From Undaria pinnatifida (Eukaryota > Sar > Phaeophyceae > Laminariales > Alariaceae), in the NCBI GenBank assembly GCA_012845835.1, contig JABAKD010000013.1, forward strand, positions 4,772,628 to 4,836,627: DNA of 64,000 bases. Direction: 5' to 3'. The translations under genes were made by a program, and so were the position numbers. The notes beneath the pieces were generated by a model that saw nothing but the letters and a program-made list of their open reading frames with translations, was not told where the DNA came from and did not search any database. Positions 47,917 through 59,125 of this stretch are shown here, piece by piece. Positions within the stretch are counted from its first letter, which is position 1. Each line of letters starts with the position of its first letter.

Positions 47917-49123
47917 ATGATGCGTTACGTCTCTATCGGTCGGCCATCGGTCCTGCCGCCCGACGTTTTATCGTGCTATCTCTCGCAAAAGGGTCCATCC
48001 CTCTCAGACACGAAGGAGCTGACGGGTAAGGGTCGACTACATACAACCGACGACGACATCGTCCTACTCATCCGTAACCCGACACTGCCTCAAACAAGGT
48101 CTGACAAACCCAACTCTGTGAGGCGAGCTGCTCGCTTGCTAAATGACGAGCCAGTTCGCACCTACGTTCCCCTGCTCATGCGCCCTTGGATCATGCAAGC
48201 GTGTCACTCTACGGCCTCTTGTCACCTTGGCACCACGCGCACGTTGCGCATGCTGGAGCAGTTTTATTGGTGGATTGCCATGAATGTTTGCACCCGGAAG
48301 TGGCTTCGCCACTGCTTGAAGTGCCAAGCGCGGAAAACTCCACGGCTGACTGTCTGCTGGCCCATCATCACAATGTTTCCGCCGAAAGGCCCAGGTGTCG
48401 TTGTCAGTGTTGACTACTTCGGCCCCTTTCCGGTCACACCACGAGGCAACGCCTACGTCCTACTGTTCACCGATTGCTTCAGTCGTCGGGCCGACATGTT
48501 CCCCGTCAATGCCGCTGAGTTCACCGCGGAGAGTACAGCCAATATTTTAGTGAATCAATACATTCCCTTGTGGGGGTGCCCGCGCACCGTACTCTCGGAC
48601 AACGGACTGCATTGCTGCGCTAAGCTTTCACAAGCTGAATGTCAGCTGTTGGGTGCACACAAGTGCTACAAGCTCCTATCATCCGACCTGTAACGGGGGC
48701 GTTGAGCGGGGAAATCACACTATGGCCCAAGTGCTGGCTATGGTCGTCAACGAGCGACAAGACGATTGGGACTTGCATCTGCCCCACATAGAATTCGCTT
48801 ACAACAATTCCGTCAGCGTGGCGACGGGTCTCGCACCAAACGAGGTCATATGCAGGCGCCCACGGCTCCACCGAATGGTTTTCGATCGCACTGGTGTCGT
48901 GGGACACCAGCGACTGGCCCCAGATCACCTGGCGTATTGCGACTTGGCCATCGACCGGCAAAAGCGCGCGATCGACCTTGTCCGCGCACCTCACGCCGTC
49001 ACCGCTTCCCGTGTTAACCACATAAACTCCGCCCTCGCCGACGCGCTGCGTCCAGCACCTAACTTCGCTATGGTGGATGGGCATGGGTACAAAATTGTGG
49101 CTCTACCATCCGCTAGGGTGTGA
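47917..49123 (+). pseudogene. Gypsy-type integrase (frameshifted)
   Basis: Would insert element cDNA into the genome. The first frame (47917-48693) has the zinc-binding HHCC motif (His97, His103, Cys133, Cys136) and two catalytic Asp: Asp166 in VDYFGP and Asp228 in LSDNG (codon at 48598). The domain then continues in another frame (48653-49123) with the catalytic Glu in NGGVERGNH (codon at 48704). The Asp-Glu distance of about 106 nt fits the D-x35-E spacing, so a single frameshift between about 48640 and 48675 breaks the gene. The following region reads as the usual FAYNNSV core end. Strong family signature; non-functional as it stands. Confidence 0.88.
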
Positions 49124-50108
49124 AGGCGAACACCGACGTCAAGGTACTCAAGGCCAAACTCGCGCTTAACTGAACGGGCCCGTACAAGGTCCTGGCCGTC
49201 GGTCTCTGGTCCGCCGCCGAGACCCCGGACGGTTCGCCGCTCGGGAAGAACCTCTTCTATTGTGATCTCCCTTCTGACCTGCCCGGTTCAGACGCTCGTC
49301 GGCGTGTGGTCAACGAGCGCTGCAAACCCTGTGCCAACCCCCACGACAGCGGGGACATCCCCAAATACCCACCGGCGGGGCTGACGCAGTACGTGCTCAA
49401 CAATTTTTCCAAGAAGTCCCCGCCGTACCACGTCACTCAGGACGACGTACTCCCCTCCAACGGCTGAAGGTGGAGCAGATCACTCGGCATCAGTCGGTAC
49501 GGGGGGGAGGAGGCGCCATCGCGGTGCTACACAAGCCGCATTGGGCGAGACTCTCCGAATCTTCTTGGGAGCAGGAAATGGACCTCCACCTCTCCCGCTC
49601 CCATATCTTGCGTTACTGGGCTGGAACGCCGGACCAGCACCGCCAATGCAACCGCCTGTACCGCCGAATGCGGATCGGGGCGGCACAGCGTGAGCTCTCC
49701 CGCAACAACGGGAAACGTTTCCTAGCACCGGGCTACGCCTGTGTTCCCCGCGCCGATTGGCGCCGTCGCTACCACGACGCAGTACTCCCTTAAGGAGCCC
49801 ACGTTTGGTACAAGGGAGACGATGGGTTATGGTGGCTCGGGTAATTCAGCGCGAGCACAAGCGAGGACACGGTATACCGGGTGCGCTTTCTGGACGACCC
49901 GGGACCAATGAAACTTCCTCTTCCCCCAGCGCGCTCCACGCCTTCGACTGAAACCGTACGAGGCTCTTGGTGCTTGCAAGTTCACATCGCCAGCGCGTTT
50001 CCTCGGCGAACCCAACGTAACATAGACGAATCTCGATGTGCAGCCGTGGCCAGACGACTTCCAAGCCGCCACCGCTCTTCCACAGTTCTTCAAATTTTGG
50101 GGTTATGA
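49124..50108 (+). pseudogene. C-terminal extension of gypsy pol (decayed)
   Basis: Continues from integrase after a stop at 49121-49123. Open pieces include KYPPAGLTQYVLNNF (near 49360) and the 107-codon frame 49470-49793. After further stops, a segment around 49800-50040 has WYKGDDGLWWLG and VRFLDDPG, resembling a small Trp-rich beta-barrel (chromo/tudor-like) tail. At least three stops or frameshifts. The functional reading as a chromatin-binding tail is an inference. Confidence 0.6.
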
Positions 50109-50894
50109 GTGTTAAATCTTTGTCGTTCGGCTGTTCGTAGTGTCCTGAGGGTCTTCGTCGGGTTTTGGGGCGGTTCTTCCATTAATTTTTAGTTCTGTCC
50201 TGCCGAACCCCCTGCTCAGTGCCGGGTCTAAGCTCGATAAAACGCCGCTATCTGGGGCTTTCGCCTTTTCGTCATTGTTCAACTTCGCCCTGCCGACGCC
50301 CCCCTCAGCCTAGAGTCGGAAGGGCAACCAGGGTACTCTGTTCGCGCGTCACGTGGTACAGGGCTATGTACGGATCTGTGTGTCATATTTGATCTTTTGT
50401 GTATTTTATTCGTTCTACTTTGTTCTTTTCGACTAAACACTTCCCCCCCTAGCGAGGCTGTAGGTGTTGCCACCTTTCATCCTGGGCATTTGTATTTACC
50501 TCGTCTAACCCCCCGCCTTGCCGATGGCCCGCGAGAGGTTTTCCGCATGACTTCTCCCTTGTGTTAGCGCCTGTGTTCCCCTCCATATCGACGAGGGCTC
50601 GCCTCGTCATAACACCTTTTCTGTGGTTGGTTTGCCGTAGAACCTTTCTTCATCCCCCCCCGCCACACCGGCAGAAAGCGGCATGCTTTTTATGGGTGAC
50701 TTTTGCCTTGTTGTAGGGTCTGCGTTGCTTTCAACTGCTTTTCCTCGCGTATTCCTGGCTCCATAGCCAGACCGTTAGAGGTGTGGGAGTGGGTTTTGAG
50801 GGGCCGCATGTTCGACTCATGGTCTAGTTCGTAACACCCGAGTATCCCCGAATCTCCCATATTTCTGCATATGCGACTCATCAGGGTGGGCTAG
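50109..50894 (+). other. 3' untranslated region of gypsy element
   Basis: Non-coding between the pol remnant and the 3' LTR. A weak purine-rich stretch (AGGGTGGG at about 50883-50890) just before the LTR is the candidate polypurine tract. Confidence 0.5.
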
Positions 50895-51171
50895 TGTTAA
50901 TATACGGCCTCGAAAGGCCTGTAATTATCCGAATTTGAGATCATTTAGATGGGTTTTGTATGATAAGGTTAGTGTTTTATATTCGGAAAAAGTTAGGAAA
51001 TAGATTGGAGGCACGTGCCTCCGATCTCAGAAGCTATCCGGAGCTCGGGTGGAATAGAAGATAGCTTCGTCTCTACGAAGGAAAAGAAAGAGCGTACTCT
51101 CCGAGGACCTGCTCAATTGGCAGACCTGCAGGGGGCACTCTGCACTCTGTGTCCCAACCTACAACCTTACA
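50895..51171 (+). repeat. 3' LTR of gypsy-type element
   Basis: 277 bp, TGTTAATATACGG...CTTACA, collinear with the 5' LTR. It differs by about two dozen substitutions and a short duplication of CACTCTG near its end. Confidence 0.9.
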
Positions 51172-52380
51172 CGATCCAAACAACAAAAATATGAAGAAAA
51201 CAATAACTCAAGATAGTCGCAGTAAGAAAGAGGTAGACACGGCCTTCCAGGTACTGCACAACCGACCAAGGTGTCTGGTTGCATCCGACAGCCGGGAGCT
51301 AACGGCGTGAACACGTGGCCGCGAGCAAACCGAGCCGTCGATGTCGAAAGAGAAGGCACAATTATGTCGTTCGACTTTCAGTTTTAGTTTGAGCTTCTCT
51401 CCATTAAGAGCACAAGCGACACCGGGCGTGTTGTGCACGGCGTGTGACTGTGCCGCGGCGGTTCTGCTATTGGAGACGGGTCGACGTGTAATGCCGCCTT
51501 GGCTCGAGAGCACAAGCGTTCCAAGGCACACCAACGGCAAAAGGCGGCGCTACAGGGGTGATCAAATTCTACAGCAGCACTGCTGGCTGCCGCATGACAA
51601 TAATTGTGTTTCGATGTGGCCGGCATGGCCGAAACAAATATGACATACTATAAAGCTCGCGCCTGACCTGGAACACGTAGCACAAACCACGATGAGCTGA
51701 CTTGCAGAAAATACCACGAGACTGTTCAGACCCGAATAATGGGGACTGCCTGCACGTTTCTATTCTACCCGACCTGTCATAATACATAGGGGCGAAGTGA
51801 TATGCTCTTATTTTTCGGATATGTTGGAAGTCTCGCAAAGGCTGATTTCTGTAATTTCAAATTCGTACACAAGCTCGTAGACAAGTATCGGTATATATTA
51901 TGTGTAACCTGCAAGAGGATCTAGAATGACGATCAATCCCTACCATATGTTTTAATGGTTCGTATCGAGGCTCCAACTCTGTAATAAGAGCTGCAGGAGT
52001 CGCACCGACGTGTCTGTGAAGGCCGTTAAAAAACAATGTTATTGATAATTATAAATCAAGAAAACTTTGGGAGTGGCGCTCATGAGGCCGAAAGGTGAAC
52101 TTCAAAGTAGAACGTAGAAGGCAAGAGAAGGAAAACGAAGGAAGAATATAGAGACGTACGGATATGTAAGGATATGTACGGAGTGGTCTAGGTGGGGCTA
52201 ACCCCCACCCTATCGATACGTCACAACCCCCATGCTACCTGCGGATAAAAACTCTGTGTACTGTTGTACTTACTGACATTCGGCCCCGCAGTAAAGGGTT
52301 TCGTAACATTTCCTGAAACGTCAACGTATACATATAGTGGAAAGGCAGCTACTAGCTGATTGTCCAAGGGCATGTCGTAG
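51172..52380. other. Intergenic, no recognisable gene
   Basis: Short open frames on both strands only; none recognised. Confidence 0.35.
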
Positions 52381-52384
52381 GCTG

Positions 52385-53230
52385 AACGTGCAAGCCGGCC
52401 CACGCCGCGCCGATCGTAAAATCGTCATGGGCCGGAACTGGTCGGCCCGAGAAGTTTGAAAAGGTGATGGGCCGGGCGGACCGGGAGTGTGGAAACGTGA
52501 TGGGCCAGGCCGGGTCGGCTCGAGGTTTACAAATCTAATGGGCCGGCCGGGCCAGGTTGACAATTTTCAAGATGTATTCGGCCGGGCCGGGCTGCGGCCC
52601 ATCATCTGAAAGTTCAATGGGTCGGGCCGGGTCGTGTCCCATCATCTGAGAATTGATGCGCCGGGCTAAGTCGAGGTCCACGATTGGAAATTACGATAGG
52701 CCGAGCCGTGTCGCGGCCCATCGACCTGAGACTTGATGGGGCGGGTCGGGCCGTGGCCTATGAGATCTCAGCTATATATAGAGCGCTTTGCCCAGCTAAT
52801 GGCGTTGCCCACGTTGTTTCACGGCCCGGCCCGGGCCACGGCTCATGATGAGGAGTGCACTGGTTATACGACGATGACGACATCCACGCGGCCCACGAGA
52901 CGGCCAACGAAATCCTTTTCTATTTACATCGCGGGGAAACACATGATCGGGCCCATCGACCAGCCTTTTAAATCCCAAGGCCGACCCAATACGGTGGCGG
53001 GCAGTCCCATATTAGGTTTGCATCTCATGGGCCTCCTTGCAAAGGTCATTGGCCGGGCCGGACCGTGCCGAAAGCTATAAAAATGTAATCGGCCGGGCCG
53101 GGCCGGGCCAGGAGTTTATGGAACTCAATGGGTCGGGCCGTGCTGCGGCCCATCGTCTAAACATTATTGGACCTGGTCGGCCCACGGCCCACGACATGAA
53201 AAATCGATTGGCCGGGCTACCAGCGCCAAC
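52385..53230. repeat. GGGCCGGGCC-rich degenerate minisatellite
   Basis: Repeats of roughly 45-55 bp: an ATGGGCCGGGCCGGG-type GC block, then a GCGGCCCATC-type block, then a short AT-rich spacer. About eight units lie at 52385-52770 and several more at 53040-53225, with a non-repeat gap between. GC skewed, strongly self-complementary. Confidence 0.75.
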
Positions 53231-53234
53231 CCAT

Positions 53235-54270
53235 GACATGCCCTGGAATATACAACTCACCGACGGGAAGAAACACCCCGACATTCCCCGCATGTTGTAT
53301 TTCTCCGCGTCTTGAATAAAATACTAGACGTACTCCGGGTAGTGCCTACAAACGAAATAGATACTAATGGACTGCAGAGTCAAATTTCCAATACGCCCCC
53401 TATGTGATTAAACATCCGTAGCCACAGGAAGTTGATGCTCACGAGAATAAACACAAATGGCACGCCATGTTCAGCCCTCTGTGTGTGCACAGCAGAAATG
53501 TGGATGTAACCATGTCACTGAGGCAATCAATACACGAATGGAACAACATGTTCAGATCTGGTATATGAACATCTGTACTATGGATGGAATCATATTACAA
53601 AATACTACATGCTGTGTTATTACAAGTGGGAAATCCTCTAGATTTAAAGCGCAAGCCGGTCTGCTGGGTGCTAAACGCGTCCTATGAATTCAGGCTTAAG
53701 TACTACACGAAACCTTTGAAGAATGGAAAATGTGGACACTGGTCCACTACAGCAAAAGTGCGTACAGTTCAGTTTTGTGTATCTTGTGTAGAAAGAAAAC
53801 CTACCAATACATAGAGTATGGTAACAGACTATGGGAGTAGTCGTATCACAAAATATTTAGCCGTGTCGTTCTGTTGATCAGCGGGTTATATGCTCTAGAA
53901 AAAAAACGCGTCAGAAAGTGTCTCATGTACGGTTGCTACGGTCCCCTAGTCTAATTTGGAACAAATATCAAATTGAAGAAAGTCTAAATTGTAGACTTTG
54001 TCATTTGTTCTGCGCTATACTGCACTGCTTTGCATGTACCACTTGAAGCCTGTGAAAATGTGCTCGTAATGCTCCGGAATATTACGTTTAAGTACATTAG
54101 TACAGCATAGCTCCTGCTGCTATCGTGGACTAAAGACTACACGACATAAGGTCGTACTAGAGATTTCCCACGGTAGGGGTTTGCAAGTTGCGCAAACGGT
54201 TTCTGACCGGTTGAGCTCCAGAAGTGCGGGACTATCGGCTAGTGTGCTAGTCTTGCCAGTACATTTGTGT
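53235..54270. other. Intergenic, no recognisable gene
   Basis: Nothing recognised; AT-richer than the preceding minisatellite. Confidence 0.35.
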
Positions 54271-54279
54271 TAGGAATAG

Positions 54280-54573
54280 CGCAACGAAACGTTGGTCGGG
54301 TTGCGCAAGCGATTGTCTTCGAAGCGATGTTTCAGGTGAGATATTGAGCTCCTCATTTTCGGAGCTCAGAAAAATTGGCCGCACCCCTAACGTGGGACAT
54401 CTCACTACTACTACGTTCTGACCTACTTAGAATGAAATATGCAATCGTCAAGACTTAACCGTGTTTCCAAGTTATAGATACTGTCAACACTCCGACAAGG
54501 AAGATACCTTGAAGCCAAAGAATGATCTCGAAAGTTGAAAAGTCAACTAGCGCATAGAAACGTTAGTCGGGTT
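54280..54573. repeat. First copy of duplicated sequence flanking the copia element
   Basis: About 270 bp (from near 54280 to 54555) repeated at 61943-62215 in direct orientation. The start of a second unit (to GGGTT at 54569-54573) lies immediately left of the copia element and continues after it. Confidence 0.8.
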
Positions 54574-54577
54574 CGTT

Positions 54578-54973
54578 TGAATACGCTTGCTGTATAACGT
54601 GTCCTGTGTAACCACGCGGCGTGCCGCTACGGCGTAGATCGAGGAGAGAAGATAAAATACTCGTACACCGGATACCAAATACACACCAGGTGGGTCAATA
54701 CCCTTCTGTCAGAGACCGCACCATATAAACGACACACAGGAGGTAAGCCGCACCTGATTGTCACCGGCTGCACCACTCACATATATACGGGCAGTATCGT
54801 TATCATCAAAGGCCGGGTCGTATCATTAACATCATCGACTGCCCCGCGGGGGGGCAGCTCCACACTCCGAGGCATATACCGAATAATGCCTCGACACATA
54901 ATACGAAACCCCAGAATATACGAAACCGCCAAATATCCGCGGACCCGTATCGAACAACCGCATACCACAAACA
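54578..54973 (-). repeat. 3' LTR of copia element
   Basis: On the minus strand it begins TGTTTGTGGTATGCGG directly after the polypurine tract and ends near 54578. The exact outer end is uncertain by about 4 bp: the duplication predicts 54574, while a TG...CA rule predicts 54578. Confidence 0.9.
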
Positions 54974-54982
54974 GCCCCCCTA
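54974..54982 (-). promoter_or_regulatory. Polypurine tract of copia element
   Basis: AATAGGGGGG on the minus strand directly upstream of the 3' LTR, the usual plus-strand primer site. Confidence 0.75.
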
Positions 54983-55719
54983 TTCGGCGCTCGATACGAT
55001 AGGTCTCGAACAACTTACCACCAATTGCCAGGTAAAACGGCAAATCCCAAATTCCATAATAAATCATTGCCAAGGTAAAACGGCAAGCCCAATTCCGTCA
55101 TGAAGAATTGCCAAGGTAAAACGGCAATCCCTATACCAAATCTCTCAATCTTCATTCCAGCATTGATCTCCCAATCTAACGCGAGACAGTAACTATACGG
55201 GAAGGGGAAAATCCAACAAACAAGAGTATGCCGGTAAAATCCTCAACCAAAACCAATAACACCGTCTTCACTAAAAATAGCATTCCGCCCGATAACAACG
55301 GCCCCCCTGTTGTACAAAAATATCACACCGCCCGATAACATCCGGCCCCCCTGTTGCGTACTCTGGGCGAGTAGGACAACAGAACGTGTCTGATATAGGG
55401 CATCTCAAATCGAACTATAACAGCCCCCCTGCTATTAATAGGTGCTCACCACGGGAGTATGCAAAAGGCAATGATTGCATCTGAATTTATAAGTACTAAG
55501 GATACTAGTAATTTTGGGTCCCCTGTACGTTGTGCATACTTAACCAATAGCCAACGTGTACGGCACGATTCATCAAGACCATCGGCATATCTTACTGGCG
55601 TGTTAACCTTACTCGACGCATGAGTACATCCCAATACTTTCTCCAATTCCCTAAAAATAACTTCTCCGTTCCACTCACCCAATACCCCAAAACCCGAAAA
55701 AATAAATAAATGCAAGAAA
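54983..55719 (-). other. 3' untranslated region of copia element with short tandem repeats
   Basis: No gene. Holds three ~41-44 bp units with GCCAAGGTAAAACGGCAA (about 55023-55135) and a ~48 bp pair with CCGCCCGATAAC (about 55285-55350). An 89-codon frame at 55715-55446 follows pol but has no recognised domain. Confidence 0.6.
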
Positions 55720-58700
55720 TCACCACAAATTCATCACAAAGTTGCGGTGAAAACGAAACGCCTCCGTGTGCAAAGGCTTGGTGAGAAAATCAGCATGCTG
55801 CAGTGTCGACGCTACGTGGACAACCTCGAACACCCCGTTAGCAACACGTTCCCGAAGGAAGTGATGACGGACATCAATGTGCTTACTGTTGGGAGTGGTC
55901 ACAGGGTTTTTCGCCAAATGTATCGCCCCCTGGTTATCTTCCTTCACCGTGGTACACCCAACATCGCGGTCCGGGAAAATAAAACTCCAGAGATACCGCA
56001 TGAAAATCGTCTCGCGAAAACCCGTGGCCATCGCCACATACTCTGCCTCCGTAGACGAAAGCGTAACGGATTTCTGCGTCCTACAGTAGAACGATACACA
56101 GGCACCAGCACACATGATAACTCCACCAGAGACAGACCTTCGGTCATTGGCCTCGTGCGCATAGTCCGCGTCCACGTACAACCCCAGCTGAACTCCATCA
56201 CTCAGACCCCTCTGAAAAGTAATACCGTAAGTACTCGTCGATTTGATGTACATCACGATGTGCAGCGCTGCCTGCCAATGCAATAACTTTGGCGCTGCAG
56301 AGTACCTTGCCACCGCTCGAACCGCGTTAAGGATGTCCGGGCGGGTCTGGTTCGCCAGCCACATCAAATGCCCTACCAACGACCGAAAAGGCTCATCAAC
56401 GTCTGGTTCATCGTGGTCAAACACCTCAAGATTTAGGTCAACCACCGCAGGGATGCTCTTGCCGCGAGTGACACCAAACTTCGATACGGTACTTTCAGCG
56501 AAAACCTGCTGTGATATCGTCAACTTCCCTGCATCCCAGTCTCGAGAATATCGGCAACCTGCGTACCACCGCAAGTCCCCCAGGTTGTTGATAGGAACGA
56601 ACTGGTTCAGGCCCTCACAAAACTTGTCACACCTACTCTTAAGCCGCATCGCAAATACGTCATCCACATGCACTACTACTACGATAGAAACGGCCCCCGC
56701 TTCCACCAAACGCATAACACACGCATCAGCCTCACACTGCTCAAAACCAAGACCCCTCATGCCGCGTACCAAGTGATGGTGCCATTGCCGCGACGCCTGC
56801 TTCAAACCATACAGGCTGCGGCACAACTTAATCACCTTACCGGACATCGACCCGCACCCCTTGGGGAGGCGCATGTAGACATCCTCACTTAGCTCTGACT
56901 GGACAAACGCCTGCTCGGCATCAAAATGGCATAAATCCAATTCCAACTCGCACGCTATGGCAGCCAGCAAACGAATACTCGCAACTGATGGGCACGGGGA
57001 ATAAGTCTCGAAATAATCAACGCCTGCACGCTGCCCAAAGCCCCGCGCTACCAGCCTGGCCTTTGCCCGCACTACTCTACCAAATTCGTTGACCTTCCAA
57101 GAATAAACCCACTTAGCAGAGATTACGTTGATGCCGTTTCGTTGCTAAGTGTCACCACATCTCTTGTCCACCACAGCGCCGAACGTCCCCGCGCGGTACA
57201 GACCGTCGAATTCATTGTCCATGGCATCGAACCACACATCTCCGTGTTCATCCTCGCACGCTTCGCGATACGAGTCGGGCGTTACTAACTCACTCGCAGG
57301 GCATGAAGGCAGTTCAGGAGCGGGCATGTGCGGAGGAGACTGGTCGGCAATGATCATAGCGATATTCTCCCGCGCGGCTAGCATCGAAACGAAGCCATGC
57401 CGCGGGCCCAGGCCCCCCCGTTGTTGCGCCGCCGACCGCGTCACCGCCGGCGATACCCGCGGTTGCTGCTGCTGCTGCACCGGCACCTCCACAGAGGGTG
57501 GAGGCGCGGGCGAGGATTCCGACGGTGCAACGGTCGCGGGCGGCGCAGGGGGAATGAACACGGGCAAGGACTCCGGTGAGGCAACGGTCGCTGACGTCGG
57601 CTTCTGCTGCTGTGGTACGGACGACGCAGCAGGCAGGGGCGTGGGCGAAGACTCCGGCGTTACACCAGTCGATGGCGTCGACGGCTGGTACCACACCTCG
57701 AAGCCCCGCGACGCTTGCGATTGCTGGGCTGGGTCACTGACAGCCCCCCCCTTAGCCGGCGACGGGGACCCGGCAATCGCGGTCCCTCCACCGAACGGCG
57801 CGCGCCGATAGCCCCACGTCACATCGGTCGAGTAGCTCGCGATGCCTGATGTCGACAGCATGATCTTGCTGCAATCCGACGCGTGGTCGTTGCCGGAGTT
57901 CAGGTAGAAGCAGGGTTCCCCCTTCGGCTCTGACTTAGCCGCCCGCTTGACCTTGTGGCGTTCCGGCATCATGTATGGAAGTACGGGGCCCCTGTAAGGC
58001 CTCCCGTGGAACTTCTCGAACGAGCACATCATGCCGGCCTTTTCATCCACCCGCGCCATGAGGTTGAGCGCGTCGCACATCCACGTCCATGCTTCCGGCC
58101 ACGTGCGTTCATAGTTGAGCGCCTTGGCCGGAAACTCCACACCATCGAACATGGTCTGGAACTCCAAGAACGCAGCGTGACCCCCCTCGGCAACAAGAGC
58201 TAGCTTCCGCTCCACCCGCCCGTTGCGTTTCGGGCCGTCGACGGACGTGAACTCACGGCGGATGTTGTTGTCGACCATCAGCCTTTGGAACTTGGCGTTA
58301 GTGAATTCGGAGGCGTTGTCAGTGCGAAGGCATTCCGGCTGCCCGTATTTACGGCTGCCAGGAAAGTGCGGAAACCGAGGGTGACGGTGGCCGCGCTCTT
58401 GTCCGGCAGAAATACCGGCCAGCCCATGTTGGTGGCGTCGTCGACCATCATCAAACAGTACCGAGCGCCGCCTGTTGACGTCGGCATAGGTCCTGCGAGG
58501 TCGGCGTACAGGCGCTGCATCCGCTTCTCAGCACGGCACGACGTGGACTTAGCGACGGCTTTGCGGATCCCCTTCCCCCCCGCGCACCCGTCGCAATACC
58601 CCAAACGTCCCGTCACGTTGATTCCCATTTGACGAGCAGTCTCACGTAAAACGGTATCGTGGGCGTGGCCAAGGGAACAGTGCAAGTCGGTGATGTCTAT

Positions 58701-59125
58701 CCATCTCTGCCTACCAGGCCTTAACACTGCAGCAGTAAGTGCAGGGGGTTTCTCGTGTCTCGCTACTCGAGTGGCCTCAACGTAGTTGCCGAACTTTTCC
58801 TTGCGGAAAAACACGCGTCCATCGAGCATGTGCGCCCCTTCTTGGGCAAGGGTAATGACGTGCTCCTCTTGGATCACGTTGAATGAGCAGAGGTCGAAAG
58901 GTACGCCAGGCACAAACGCCACATTCCTCAAGGTCACTGCTACGTCTTCAGCACAATGCATCACTACATCAACGCAACCAAAAAACTCTACCTCCATCTT
59001 CTTTCCGTCACCAATGCTCAAATACTTCTCGTCGGAGGCAGGGGGTCGCTTGTTGTAAAAGAGAGCAGAATCACCAGTACAATGGATGGAAGGAGCACAA
59101 TCTCCAATCAGAATCTTACTCCCAG
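55720..59125 (-). pseudogene. Copia pol polyprotein (one frameshift, one in-frame stop)
   Basis: Protease-integrase-RT-RNase H polyprotein. The protease region near 59110-59050 reads GDCAPSIHC where D-S/T-G-A is usual, so its active site looks altered. GAG-pre-integrase with HHCC is at about 58700-58585. The integrase core has Asp in YADLAGP (about 58495), Asp in RTDNASEF (about 58317) and Glu in NGRVERK (about 58210), i.e. D-x35-E. A one-base shift near 58348 separates the first Asp from the other two. A Pro/Gln-rich linker spans about 57900-57300. A TAG stop at 57147-57145 is in frame with the continuing RT. RT has KARLVARGF, the catalytic box HVDD (about 56660, Tyr replaced by His) and LYGLKQA. 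RNase H has STEAEY, EDNQGAI and KHIDVRHHF. Stop at 55720. Confidence 0.93.

Larger units (their letters stand above)
37901..51171 (+). mobile_element. Ty3/gypsy-type LTR retrotransposon, old and defective (13.3 kb)
   Basis: Bounded by two direct LTRs (37901-38169 and 50895-51171), each TG...CA, with a candidate primer-binding site right after the left LTR, so the element reads on the plus strand. Order inside: repeat-rich leader, gag remnants (about 41766-44418), a repeat-rich degenerate stretch, frameshifted integrase (47917-49123), and a C-terminal tail to about 50108. Integrase is last in pol, as in the gypsy order. I found no reverse transcriptase or RNase H motif by eye between gag and integrase. 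LTR divergence (roughly 10% plus a small indel) and several frameshifts mark it as old. Flanks CGAG and CGAT (one mismatch) may be a decayed 4 bp target duplication. Confidence 0.85.
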
